Below are positions 24,254-32,706 of a stretch of 64,000 nucleotides of DNA, piece by piece. The notes under the pieces are model-generated. The model searched no databases. It was given only the letters and a program-made list of their open reading frames with translations, and was not told the origin of the DNA. Both the position numbers and the translations under genes were made by a program. The number at the start of each line of letters is the position of its first letter. The stretch's first letter is position 1. Origin of the DNA: an uncultured Planctomycetales bacterium (GTDB lineage: Bacteria; Planctomycetota; Planctomycetia; Pirellulales; Thermoguttaceae); the NCBI GenBank assembly GCA_937889015.1, contig CALARR010000070.1, positions 1 through 64,000 of the forward strand. The letters are read 5' to 3'.

Positions 24254-25861
24254 CTATCCGTCGACGGCATCGCGGCTGGGAGCTGCCGGCTGGCTGGTAC
24301 CCTGGGTGGACGCATCCCCGATCATCTCCCGGGGGTAACCGCGTCCGAAGACCCGCAGATCCTTCCAGTATACTTGCCGCGGAATGGGGCCGGTAGCATC
24401 GATCACCACTTCTACGCGTGCCGTGGCCCCCCCGTCGTCGAAATAGGCCACCAGTTGCCCACGGTAGACATCGCCCCCACCAGTGATGAAGGGCAGCAGG
24501 CTCTTCATCCGGGGAAGGTCCACCAACCCCTCTGTGAGGAGCCACAGGGGATGTCGCCGCTCCGGATCGTCGTCGCGCCCGCTGGTGTCTCGGCCCGCGA
24601 GAATCCGGGCGATGAGACTGTCGTACATCCCCGGAACACATTGCAGGACGAACCGTGATGCCAGGTTGATATTCACCCGGCCTGGAATCCAGGGCGATGG
24701 GACGGTGGAGGTGTAGTCCAACAGTCGCAGTAGTTGTTCACGCATGGCCTGGCCTCGACTCTCGAAGGGACTGGAAAGGTAGGCGTAGCCATTGGCCAGG
24801 CGCACGCTGGCCCGGACGCGAGCTCCCGCCAGATCCAAAACCGAGGCCAGGTTGTACCGTCCGGGAAGCGAGAGGTCGGGTCGATAGGTCAGCGTGGGGC
24901 CGGTCGGTACAGCTCCCGGATAGGGGCCAAATTGCCGATAGGCCACGACGAAATCAGCGGTCGCCTTGTCAAAGGCGCCGTTCAGCCGCTTGTACAGTTG
25001 GGGTAGATTCGGGTCATTGAGCCAGATTCGCGGTTCGCCTTCGGGGGTTCGGTTTCGCTCGGCGCTGTAGACCGTCAGTAGGGTGGACCACTTGGATTCG
25101 GCCCCGGCCCGAATCGCCTCCATGCGGTCGGCGAACGACGTGCTTTCGTCGGCGTCCAGCATGTGGTTGAAGTTCATGTCGGTGCCGAAAAGCAAGGCCC
25201 GCGACATGCCGCGCACCAGCAGCAATTCCTCGAGCGAGACCGGCACGGAGTTGCGCGGTCCATATGGCACGCCACGGCTGGTGTAGAAGTCGTCCTCCGC
25301 TCCGAATTGGCGCGGTCGCGAATCGGCGTCCATCCAGTCCAGGATCGAGTCAGCCAGCGTCTCGGTCATCCCAGGAAGCTTGAGCAGGCATTGTCGGCCG
25401 ATCCCCGCCTGCAACTTCTCCCAGGCCAACACGGATCCCAAGTGCAGCTTGGCTGATTCGTTTTCCAGCCCAAAGCGCAGACCGAGCGCCTCGCCGTTTT
25501 CGACACGCGGCGAGACCACGCTGAACCGAGCGCGTCGGTTGGGCTCGTCTAAGACCAGCACGCCGCGAAACAGGTTGGCGTTGTCGTGGTAGCCTCCCAG
25601 TTCGGCGCGCGTTTCGAGCGGCTGTTCCAGAAGCACTTTGATCAGCTCTTCTCCCGAAGCCGCCACGCTTAGCAACTGCAATTCGTCGCCGTGCAACCGC
25701 ACGGCCTTGCTTTCCGTGCCCATCAGGTAGGCAAAGCTGAATCCTGCCAGGCTGATCATGGTCACGACGACGAACACCAAGAACAGCACGAATCCCGCGC
25801 GCGTGCGATGGCGGGAAATGCCAACCCCTTTCAATCGTGCGAAACGCTTTCGGCAGGACAT
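24254..25861 (-). CDS. gspK: T2SS minor pseudopilin GspK
   Basis: 535 residues. A 23-residue basic leader is followed by the hydrophobic pseudopilin helix (AGFVLFLVFVVVTMISLAG). The usual Glu5 is absent, as is typical of GspK. The large globular domain shows GspK features: LLKLPGMTETLADSILDWMD, DFYTSRGVPYGPRNSVPVSL and SLEELLLVRGM, then a second helix-rich repeat (RVNINLASRFVLQCVPGM). GspK caps the pseudopilus tip with GspI and GspJ. It is somewhat longer than most GspK proteins. Heptamer-like TCAGCNN sequence and repeat copy C lie in the gap before the upstream gspJ-like gene. Confidence 0.85.
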   Translation of the reverse strand: MSCRKRFARLKGVGISRHRTRAGFVLFLVFVVVTMISLAGFSFAYLMGTESKAVRLHGDELQLLSVAASGEELIKVLLEQPLETRAELGGYHDNANLFRGVLVLDEPNRRARFSVVSPRVENGEALGLRFGLENESAKLHLGSVLAWEKLQAGIGRQCLLKLPGMTETLADSILDWMDADSRPRQFGAEDDFYTSRGVPYGPRNSVPVSLEELLLVRGMSRALLFGTDMNFNHMLDADESTSFADRMEAIRAGAESKWSTLLTVYSAERNRTPEGEPRIWLNDPNLPQLYKRLNGAFDKATADFVVAYRQFGPYPGAVPTGPTLTYRPDLSLPGRYNLASVLDLAGARVRASVRLANGYAYLSSPFESRGQAMREQLLRLLDYTSTVPSPWIPGRVNINLASRFVLQCVPGMYDSLIARILAGRDTSGRDDDPERRHPLWLLTEGLVDLPRMKSLLPFITGGGDVYRGQLVAYFDDGGATARVEVVIDATGPIPRQVYWKDLRVFGRGYPREMIGDASTQGTSQPAAPSRDAVDG

Positions 25862-25900
25862 GGAAATGGCGATCAGCCTTCAGCGATTAGCTCGTGAGTC

Positions 25901-25984
25901 TCAGAACCTATCCCAGAACCATCACCGCCACCTCGGGCGGCCCTGCAAGACCGAACCGCCGGCAGGTTTTCGAACCGGCTCTTG
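25901..25984 (+). repeat. Palindromic repeat, copy C
   Basis: TCAGAACCTATCCCAGAACC at the left end and GGTTTTCGAACCGGCTCTT at the right end, core CTCGGGCGGCCC. It sits between gspJ and gspK within the T2SS operon, so it should be transcribed. Confidence 0.85.
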
Positions 25985-26002
25985 GTGGCATTCGACAGCC
26001 CT

Positions 26003-27262
26003 CTACAGTCCTCGCATCCATTGATCGGGCGATCTCTGCTGGATCACGGTGCGTGCACTGCCGGGCAACTGTCCCGGCCGCGGCGGCCGCCGCCCCCGTG
26101 GGCCGCGCGGTTCATCCGTGAACGCATAGGGCGACTGTTCGTCCTCGTCCACGTCAAACAACTCGTCCATCAGCACGTCCACATTGGCCTGAGGCTGCTC
26201 CAATTCGCCGGGTAGAAGGAAGGCGTCCCGCTGTTTGTCGAACACGTTGCGCAGCGCCGAGGTCGGCAAATCGATGACTAGCCGGCAGCCCAGAGTGCCT
26301 GGCCGCGCCGTTTCTTGTTCCGCCCCCAACGGGCTCCACTCGTCGCCGAGGGCTTCGTCAGTCTCGGCCGCAGGTTCGGCCGGCGGTTTGGGAAGCGTCA
26401 GGCCTTCCGTGGGACTGAATTTCATCACCACCTCCACGGCTGCCGGGAGCGACTTCCGCTGAAGGCTATTCCAGGTACTGGTCCACGCCAGGCCATCGAA
26501 GTAGCGGAACTCCAAGGCCACGACCTCCGGAACCCAAGTCACCGTGTTGTCGTTGGGATCCGGCGACAGGCTCTCCATTAAGGCAGACTCCTCTGACTGG
26601 CTCGTGTCCATCATGTCGAAGGCGGGCCCTTCCTGCGGTTGTTCCGGCAAAGCCGCTGCGGGCTCTTCGTAACCGCTCGATTCGGACGTGGTCTTGAAAT
26701 CCAGTTCGTAGCGTGTCAGGCCGGGCCGCGAGGAGGCGTCGAACTGGGTTTGATCGTTCATGGGCACGAAGTCATAGCGCACCGTGCGGAGTTCGTAGGC
26801 CTCGGCCGCCAGCGGCTCGTCCAACGAACTCTCGGGCATCGCCTGAGCCGCCCCCACAACGCGTGATGGAGCCGGCTGAAGCATGTCAAACTGCATGCTG
26901 TGCGCCGAGCCGAACAGGCCAAATCGCCGCACGGGGCCCAACGTGCCCGGCGGCGCTTCGGCCGTGTCCTGAATGGCGCTGCACAGGTCGTCGGAAAGCT
27001 GACGCATCAACCCGCTCATCAATTGCGTCTGCCCGGCCTTGGTCTGTCCGGCATCGAACAGCCGGGCGTACATATCCAGCAGGGTCCAGAGGGTCATCAG
27101 AAGAACTGATGAAACCAGTACGGTGAGCAGGACTTCCAGCAGCGTGAAGCCGCACCGCGCGCGCGCTGGCGACCGCAGCCGCACGAGAAGGAGGCACCCC
27201 AGGTCCTGCTTTCGCTGAATCGCAGGAGAGTCCGACCGCGGAAAAGGCGTGCGACGACTCAT
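26003..27262 (-). CDS. gspJ: T2SS minor pseudopilin GspJ-like
   Basis: 419 residues from the ATG at 27262, which overlaps the upstream stop (ATGA). A leader of about 38 residues precedes the class III signal CGFTLLEVLLTVLVSSVLLM with cleavage after Gly and Glu5 present. The globular part contains QLSDDLCSAIQ, which fits GspJ (RLARDLRQA-like), and VVALEFRYFDGLAWTSTWNS, which matches the typical GspJ strand with Y-D-G and W. It is longer than classical GspJ because of Pro/Glu-rich insertions. It probably forms part of the pseudopilus tip complex. Confidence 0.75.
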   Translation of the reverse strand: MSRRTPFPRSDSPAIQRKQDLGCLLLVRLRSPARARCGFTLLEVLLTVLVSSVLLMTLWTLLDMYARLFDAGQTKAGQTQLMSGLMRQLSDDLCSAIQDTAEAPPGTLGPVRRFGLFGSAHSMQFDMLQPAPSRVVGAAQAMPESSLDEPLAAEAYELRTVRYDFVPMNDQTQFDASSRPGLTRYELDFKTTSESSGYEEPAAALPEQPQEGPAFDMMDTSQSEESALMESLSPDPNDNTVTWVPEVVALEFRYFDGLAWTSTWNSLQRKSLPAAVEVVMKFSPTEGLTLPKPPAEPAAETDEALGDEWSPLGAEQETARPGTLGCRLVIDLPTSALRNVFDKQRDAFLLPGELEQPQANVDVLMDELFDVDEDEQSPYAFTDEPRGPRGRRPPRPGQLPGSARTVIQQRSPDQWMRGL

Positions 27263-27693
27263 GGCGGCTCTCCTTCCGGCGCCGAAGTCTCTTCTGCCGG
27301 CGCTTCCGTGGCCGTTTCCCGGCCGAAGTCGTAGTTCCGGCTGCGGAGCCATTGCACCAGGGAAAAGACGCGTGGGCGAGCCACTGTCTCGGCCTGGGAC
27401 ACGGTCACGCGCACGGCAACCAGCCCCGTCTGTGCCACCGGGTCGATGGCGACGGAGTAGACCCAGTCCGGAGCTTCCAGCAATGGCTCGTTCTGGATCT
27501 CGAGCAGAGGCGCCGCGCCCGCACGAAGTTCGTTGAGCTTAGCCTGGCACAGCCACTGGGCAGTCGCCATTTCCTCGGCAGCATCGGCGTTCTCCCGACC
27601 GATGCCGGCTAGTTCGCCCAGCACGATCACGCAACCCAAGAGGATGGCCGTAGCCAGGAGGACCTCCAGGAGTGAAAAGGCACGACGTGTCAT
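27259..27693 (-). CDS. gspI: T2SS minor pseudopilin GspI-like
   Basis: 144 residues. The short leader MTRRA precedes FSLLEVLLATAILLGCVIVL; the cleavage-site residue is Ala instead of the usual Gly, while Glu5 is present. WLCQAKLNELRAG and VRVTVSQ strands match GspI. It overlaps the gspH-like stop by 4 bp upstream and the gspJ start downstream, showing tight coupling. The C-terminus is Glu/Pro-rich. It is likely the second component of the tip complex. Confidence 0.75.
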   Translation of the reverse strand: MTRRAFSLLEVLLATAILLGCVIVLGELAGIGRENADAAEEMATAQWLCQAKLNELRAGAAPLLEIQNEPLLEAPDWVYSVAIDPVAQTGLVAVRVTVSQAETVARPRVFSLVQWLRSRNYDFGRETATEAPAEETSAPEGEPP

Positions 27694-28373
27694 GGCGCGG
27701 CCTCCTGCTGCAACCGTCCCACCTTGGCCGTGCCGGTCATGCCCCGCAGAGTCAGGTCAATAAACCGCCCTTGAGAGCCGGACAGTCGAATCCGCACATT
27801 GCTGCTGCGGCCATTAGGATAGAAGAAGAGAGGCGAAGACCATTGCTGAGCCACTGGAACGCCGTCCTGGAGCGGTGCGGCTTGCGTCGCCTCCGGTGTC
27901 TCCAGGGGGGCAAAAGTGATGCCTTCCGGCAGAGTCTGCTCGCCGAAGGTGGTCATCGTCTGCCCATCGTCCCAGGCCAATTGCAGATTCTCGTCAGGGG
28001 GCAGAGAGCGCGACAACTCGAACACGCTGCCCCCCTCCTGGAAACGGAATTGCCAGATGACTCCCCATTCGATGGCCGCCACGCGCGCGCGGGCCAACTC
28101 GATCCGCACCTGTTTGGCCGCTTCGTGCAGGCGGCTCTTCTCCAGCGATCCGCGCAGGGCAGGATAGGCTGTACTGGCCAGCACGGCGAGAATCGCCAAC
28201 ACAATCAGCATTTCCAGCAGCGTGAAGCCGCTGTGTGGAACAGCCACAAACCGGCGGCGAGGGTTGCCCCCAATAGGCCTTCCGCAGGGCGCGAGCTTCG
28301 TTCCCGGATGACCGGGCGCGATGGGACGCACCCCGGCTAGGATGCCAACCTGGGGCATTGCGGAGCCGGTCAT
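27690..28373 (-). CDS. gspH: T2SS minor pseudopilin GspH-like
   Basis: 227 residues. Prepilin signal HSGFTLLEMLIVLAILAVLAS with Glu5, followed by a GspH-type domain (RSLPPDENLQLAWDD, WSSPLFFYPNGRSSNVRIRLSG, RFIDLTLRGMTGTAKVGRL); the PNGRSS and LRGMTG motifs are typical of GspH. The ATG at 28373 has GAGGGA 5 nt upstream but gives a 48-residue leader. A GTG at 28247 would give the compact leader MAVPHSG and is an alternative. It lies 15 bp after gspG. Confidence 0.75.
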   Translation of the reverse strand: MTGSAMPQVGILAGVRPIAPGHPGTKLAPCGRPIGGNPRRRFVAVPHSGFTLLEMLIVLAILAVLASTAYPALRGSLEKSRLHEAAKQVRIELARARVAAIEWGVIWQFRFQEGGSVFELSRSLPPDENLQLAWDDGQTMTTFGEQTLPEGITFAPLETPEATQAAPLQDGVPVAQQWSSPLFFYPNGRSSNVRIRLSGSQGRFIDLTLRGMTGTAKVGRLQQEAAP

Positions 28374-28388
28374 GAATCCCTCGATCCG

Positions 28389-28868
28389 TTATGGTGTGCT
28401 GCCACCCGACTCACTCGACGAAGAAGTGCTCCAGCTCACGACGTCATCTTCCGTGTCGTCCTCACCGTCTGGGCCACGCGACCAGATGTCGGGCATATCG
28501 CCTGTGCCGCGTGTGGGCGGATACTCGTAGCCGTAGTCGTGTGCCCAGGGATCCTTGGGCAATTCTTGTGAACTGATGTAGGGACCACCCCAGGCCACCG
28601 ATTCATCCATGTCGGCCGGCTTTTCCAGCAGCGCCTGCAGGCCCTGTTCGGTCGAAGGGTAGGTCTTACAATCCAAGGCATAGCGTTCCAGGCAGGCCTT
28701 GAGCATACCGATCTGGGTCTTGGCTGCGCTGATGTCGGCCTTCTTCTGGGTGCCGAGAATCTTCGGCACCACCATCCCCACCAGCATCACGAGGATGGCC
28801 AGAACGACCAGCACTTCCATGAGGGTAAAACCTCGCCGGCGCGAGGGCTGTACGCGAGCAGCGATCAT
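28389..28868 (-). CDS. gspG: T2SS major pseudopilin GspG
   Basis: 159 residues. Leader MIAARVQPSRRRG, cleavage after Gly, then FTLMEVLVVLAILVMLVGM with Glu5. The mature domain has the GspG hallmarks VVPKILGTQKKADISAAKT, YALDCKTYPSTEQGLQALL, WGGPYISSQELPKDPWAHDY and the calcium-site loop IWSRGPDGEDDTEDDV. It polymerises into the pseudopilus. It is separated from gspF by a 227-bp spacer containing repeat copy D, so its expression might differ from that of gspE and gspF. Confidence 0.92.
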   Translation of the reverse strand: MIAARVQPSRRRGFTLMEVLVVLAILVMLVGMVVPKILGTQKKADISAAKTQIGMLKACLERYALDCKTYPSTEQGLQALLEKPADMDESVAWGGPYISSQELPKDPWAHDYGYEYPPTRGTGDMPDIWSRGPDGEDDTEDDVVSWSTSSSSESGGSTP

Positions 28869-28987
28869 GAGTCTCTCCTAGAAACGAAAGGTGTAAGAAC
28901 TGAATTTCGCCGTAAATGTACGTTGTTCCGCGGACCTCGGCCACCTCCGGCGTCCGATCATGGCCAAGCCCCGATCATCCATCCCCC

Positions 28988-29071
28988 TAAGAACCTATCC
29001 CAGAACCAGCTCTGCCACGTCGGGCGGCCCGGCAAGACTGAGCTGCCAACAGGTTCTGGGACCGGCTCTAA
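28988..29071 (+). repeat. Palindromic repeat, copy D
   Basis: The best-formed copy: TAAGAACCTATCCCAGAACC at the left end and GGTTCTGGGACCGGCTCTA at the right end, inverted over nearly 20 bp, with the core CGTCGGGCGGCCCGGCAAG. It lies between gspF and gspG in the T2SS operon. Confidence 0.9.
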
Positions 29072-29095
29072 GTCCCTATCCCGAACTTTCAATCG

Positions 29096-30307
29096 CTACC
29101 CAATCGCAGAACTCATATCGAACACCGGCATGAGCAAAGCCACCAGCACAAACATGATGACTCCACCCATGATGACCAACATCAGCGGTTCGATCAGGCG
29201 GACCATCATGTCCAACTGGCGCGCGGTCTTCTGATCCAGGCCGTCGGCGATGTTGATCAACACGTCGTCCAGATTGTTCGACTCCTCGGCTACGGAGATC
29301 ATGGCCATCACCGACCGCGGGATCAGGCCGCAGGCCGCCAAGGGCTGGGCCAGGGTCTCGCCCGAGGAAATGTTCTCCGCCGATTCCCGGATGGCCTGAG
29401 CCAGGACTCGATTGCCGGCCGAATCGCTACTGATCTCCATGGCGCGCAGCAGCGGCACGCCGTTGCGCAACAAGGTGCCTAGCACACGGCAGAAACGGGA
29501 CACCGCGTTGTTCAACACGATGGCGCCCATCACGGGGATCTTCAATTTCCAGCGGTCTACGACGATTCGGCCGTGGGGGGTGATGGCCGCGCGGCGCAAC
29601 CAAGCGGCCAGCCCCACCAGGCCGGCCACCAGGAACAACCCATAGCGTCCCAGAAAGCCGCTGAGCCACAAAAGGGCGATCGTCGGCGTCGGCAACCCGC
29701 CCCCTTGGCGTTCCAGCCGCGCAAAGAGTTCGGCGAATTTGGGCACGAAGAACACGACCAAGACCACCACGACCGTGGTTCCGGCGACGGCCAGGAATGC
29801 CGGATAGGTCATGGCGCCCATGACCCGCGACTTGAGCGACTCCTGCAGTTCGAGGAAGTCGGCTGTCCGTTTCAGGGCGTCTTCCAGAAAGGCGCCTTCG
29901 CAGCCCGCACGGACCATGCTCACCGTAAGTTCGCTGAAGATCTGTGGATAGCGGGCCATGGCTTCGTCCAGGCCGGTGCCTTCCGAAACCTGGTCATGGA
30001 CGTCTTTGAGCACCTCGGCCAGATGCGGATGCGTGGCTTGATCGGCCAAGATCTCCAGCGCCGGCAAGAGGGCCACGCCGTTTCGCAGCAGGTCGGCCAA
30101 CTGCGAGAGGTTCGTGGCAATCAACTGCGACTTGACTCGCCGCTGGAACTGGAATTTGGGTTTGGCGGGCTCCGACGTTTCGACCTTGATGGGAAACAAG
30201 GAGCGATCGGCCAGCGCCGCGAGCATCTCCCGCTTGCTGTTGGCGGTCATCGTGCCGGCCACATCCTGGCCCTTGGCATTGCGCGCTGTGTAGACGAATT
30301 CCGGCAT
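29096..30307 (-). CDS. gspF: T2SS inner-membrane platform protein GspF
   Basis: 403 residues with two repeated GspF domains. The first shows SQLADLLRNGVALLPALEIL; the second shows RFCRVLGTLLRNGVPLLRAMEI, ISSGETLAQPLAACGLIP and MISVAEESNNLDDVL. Three transmembrane segments (FLAVAGTTVVVVLVVFFVP, GRYGLFLVAGLVGLAAWL and a C-terminal LVIMGGVIMFVLVALLMPVF) are present. The GspF family organises the platform around the ATPase. The start at 30307 (MPEFVYTARNAKGQ) is chosen over the codon 9 bp upstream because AGGGGTG precedes it suitably. It follows gspE by 11 bp. Confidence 0.92.
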   Translation of the reverse strand: MPEFVYTARNAKGQDVAGTMTANSKREMLAALADRSLFPIKVETSEPAKPKFQFQRRVKSQLIATNLSQLADLLRNGVALLPALEILADQATHPHLAEVLKDVHDQVSEGTGLDEAMARYPQIFSELTVSMVRAGCEGAFLEDALKRTADFLELQESLKSRVMGAMTYPAFLAVAGTTVVVVLVVFFVPKFAELFARLERQGGGLPTPTIALLWLSGFLGRYGLFLVAGLVGLAAWLRRAAITPHGRIVVDRWKLKIPVMGAIVLNNAVSRFCRVLGTLLRNGVPLLRAMEISSDSAGNRVLAQAIRESAENISSGETLAQPLAACGLIPRSVMAMISVAEESNNLDDVLINIADGLDQKTARQLDMMVRLIEPLMLVIMGGVIMFVLVALLMPVFDMSSAIG

Positions 30308-30318
30308 CCGCAGCACCC

Positions 30319-32034
30319 CTAATCGGCCTTCGCCATGCGGACCACTTCATCCACCGTCGTGTGCCCTAGGAGCACCTTGCGCCAGCCGTCGTCGCGAAGC
30401 GTGCGCATCCCGGCGTGCATCGCCGCCTGCTTGACCAGATGACTGGGGCTCCGTTCCGCCACCAGACGCCGAATCTCGTCACTGTTGACCATCAATTCAT
30501 AGACGCCGGTTCGGCCGCGGTACCCCGTTCCGCGGCAAGCACGGCAGCCCACGGCCCGATACACCGTGCGTTGCTCATCCAGGCACCGCTGCCGGGGAAA
30601 ATCGTCAGGCAGTTTCTCCTGCGAGAGGTCCACCGCCTCACGGCAGTCTTTGCACAGGGTGCGCACCAACCGTTGGGCCATCACGCCCTCCACGGTGCTG
30701 GTCACGAGGAAGGGCTCCACGCCGATATCGACCAGTCGTGTGAATGCGCTGGCGGCGTCGTTGGTGTGCAGCGTACTGAATACGAGGTGCCCAGTCAGTG
30801 AGGCTTGGACGGCGTTTTCCGCCGTTTCCAGGTCGCGGATTTCGCCCACCAGCACAACGTCCGGGTCGTGCCGCAGAATCGCTCGCAGGCTCGCGGCAAA
30901 CGTCAGCCCGACCTTGGCATGCACCTGAATCTGGTTGATGCCTTCCAACTGATATTCGATCGGGTCCTCGGTCGTGATGATCTTGGTAGCCTCGTCCTTG
31001 ATTTCGGCCAAGGCGCTGTACAGCGTCGTCGTCTTACCGGAACCGGTGGGACCGGTGACGAGGATGATCCCGTGCGGCAATTGGATCAGTCCGTTGAACG
31101 TGTGGTAGATGTCTTCATCCATGCCGATGCCCAGCAGGGAGAAGTTCATCGCATCCTTGTCCAGGATACGCATCACCACGCCCTCGCCATGGAGCATGGG
31201 GATCATGGACACACGGATGTCGACCTCGCGGCCAGAGACCTTGAGCTTGATCCGGCCGTCCTGCGGAACCCGCTTCTCGGCGATGTTCATGCGGGACATG
31301 ATCTTCAAGCGACTGATGATCGCCGCATAGAAACGGTTCATCTCCGGAGGCATGGGCTGCTTCTGCAGCACACCGTCAATCCGGTAGCGGATCTTGATTC
31401 CGCTGGCCTGGGCCTCGATGTGAATGTCGCTGGCTCGGGCCTCGATCGCCTCGGTGAGAATCTCGTTGACCAAACGGACCACCGAGGGCTCTTGGGCCAT
31501 TTCGGCCGCGTCGGAACGGTCGAACTCCAACTCCTCCAAAATCTCCACCGTGCCCTGACGCTGATCCTGCTGGGCCATCAACCCGTCGATGGTTTCCGCC
31601 CCCACGCCCAGGTGGGATTTGATCAACTTGGCCAACTCATCCGGCAAGGCCACGGCAGGCGTGATGCTCTGGCCACTGGCGGCACTGACGGCATCCAGGG
31701 CGTGAAGGTCGAACGGATTAGCCGTGGCCACGACCAGCGTGTCGTCCTGCATTCGGATGGGAAAAACCCCCAAACGGTGGATCAGCTTGACCGGGAAGCC
31801 CTTGAGCAAGGACAAATCGATGGGCGTTCCCGGGAGTTCAACGAACTCCAGGCCCAGCGTGTCGCCGATCGCGCGCAACAACTGCTCCTCATTGCCAAAG
31901 CCGAGTTCGCTCGCCACGTGGTCCATGCGACCCTGAGTGGCCTGAGCCTGTCGGGCAGCGGCCAGTTGCCGGGCATTGAGCAGGCGTCGGACGGGCTGGC
32001 CGTCGACGATGGGTTCGGCGTGTGGCTGGTGCAA
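30319..32034 (-). CDS. gspE: T2SS assembly ATPase GspE
   Basis: 571 residues. N-terminal GspE/PilB domain, then the ATPase core with Walker A GPTGSGKTTTLYSAL (about residue 322), Asp box TTEDPIEYQLEGINQIQV, Walker B DPDVVLVGEIRD and a His box in GHLVFSTLHTNDA. A tetracysteine zinc motif follows (CKDC ... CRACRGTG). It powers pseudopilus assembly at the inner membrane. The start is a TTG with GGGGGA 7 nt upstream, and an in-frame stop directly precedes it; the next ATG would remove the N-terminal domain. It is the first gene of the minus-strand T2SS operon. Confidence 0.92.
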   Translation of the reverse strand: MHQPHAEPIVDGQPVRRLLNARQLAAARQAQATQGRMDHVASELGFGNEEQLLRAIGDTLGLEFVELPGTPIDLSLLKGFPVKLIHRLGVFPIRMQDDTLVVATANPFDLHALDAVSAASGQSITPAVALPDELAKLIKSHLGVGAETIDGLMAQQDQRQGTVEILEELEFDRSDAAEMAQEPSVVRLVNEILTEAIEARASDIHIEAQASGIKIRYRIDGVLQKQPMPPEMNRFYAAIISRLKIMSRMNIAEKRVPQDGRIKLKVSGREVDIRVSMIPMLHGEGVVMRILDKDAMNFSLLGIGMDEDIYHTFNGLIQLPHGIILVTGPTGSGKTTTLYSALAEIKDEATKIITTEDPIEYQLEGINQIQVHAKVGLTFAASLRAILRHDPDVVLVGEIRDLETAENAVQASLTGHLVFSTLHTNDAASAFTRLVDIGVEPFLVTSTVEGVMAQRLVRTLCKDCREAVDLSQEKLPDDFPRQRCLDEQRTVYRAVGCRACRGTGYRGRTGVYELMVNSDEIRRLVAERSPSHLVKQAAMHAGMRTLRDDGWRKVLLGHTTVDEVVRMAKAD

Positions 32035-32213
32035 CTACTTGTCCCCCGGCTGCTTACGGCTCGTCTGGGAGCGCGTTCGGTGCTGACCTCAAGGATTCTC
32101 TATTCGACCGACATCGTGGCCGTTTGAGATCGGTTTCCAGGGCACTCTTCCCTGGTGGAAGTATGCCAGATCGTTATCGAGTCCAGCCATCGTTACTGAA
32201 AGGGGAGCTGGTT

Positions 32214-32291
32214 TCAGAGCCGATCCCCAAACCGTCCAGTACGTTCTCTCCTCGGACCAGACTGGCTGTGGCGGTCGTGGGACAGGTTCTC
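32214..32291 (-). repeat. Palindromic repeat, copy I
   Basis: Reverse-oriented, diverged copy: TCAGAGCCGATCCCCAAACC at the left end and GGGACAGGTTCTC at the right end. The core region (GGACCAGACTGGCTGTGGCGG) is only partly conserved. Confidence 0.6.
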
Positions 32292-32363
32292 GGCGCAGCT
32301 GGTGTCCCCTCGCTGCGCTGGGGCGGAAGGTAGGCTTGCTGGGCAAAGCCTGTAATTGGTGGG

Positions 32364-32394
32364 TTGACCGGAGGTCAGTCGGTCATGATATACT
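32364..32394 (+). promoter_or_regulatory. Possible promoter with dyads, upstream of EF-hand gene
   Basis: TTGACC (32364-32369), 19-nt spacer, TATACT (32389-32394). The -10 is part of an inverted repeat ATACT-AAA-AGTAT (32390-32402), and a second dyad GTATT-GT-AATAC follows at 32399-32410. The spacer is longer than ideal and the start codon is about 300 bp away. Confidence 0.35.
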
Positions 32395-32706
32395 AAAAGT
32401 ATTGTAATACGGACATTACGCGGACGTCAAGAGACTGCCACATCCGCGTCCATGGCCGTAATCCTTGTATCCCAAGGGGTTTCGTTCCGTTCCGCAGACC
32501 CAAATCATCCCCGACTGGCCCTACTTCTTCCCCATGGCTCCCCCCCGGTAAATAATGAGAGTAGGGCGTCGCAGCGATGCCCGGTTCCTCCAGGAAATGT
32601 CCACGCGGGTTGCCCCACTTTTCTGAACGCCACAAGTGTCGATCCTGCGCGCCGCGCCGGCGGCTACTACCCTCCGGACCTCACACCTTTCCCAAGCGAG
32701 AGTCCC

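Larger units (their letters stand above)
32035..32706. other. Divergent intergenic region of gspE and the EF-hand gene
   Basis: No gene seen. It holds a perfect 6-bp-stem hairpin (CCAGGG, 7-nt loop, CCCTGG, 32137-32155) in the presumed gspE leader, a palindromic repeat copy at 32214-32291, and a plus-strand promoter candidate with overlapping dyads at 32364-32410. The promoter for the T2SS operon should lie near 32040-32200 but I could not identify it. Confidence 0.6.
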
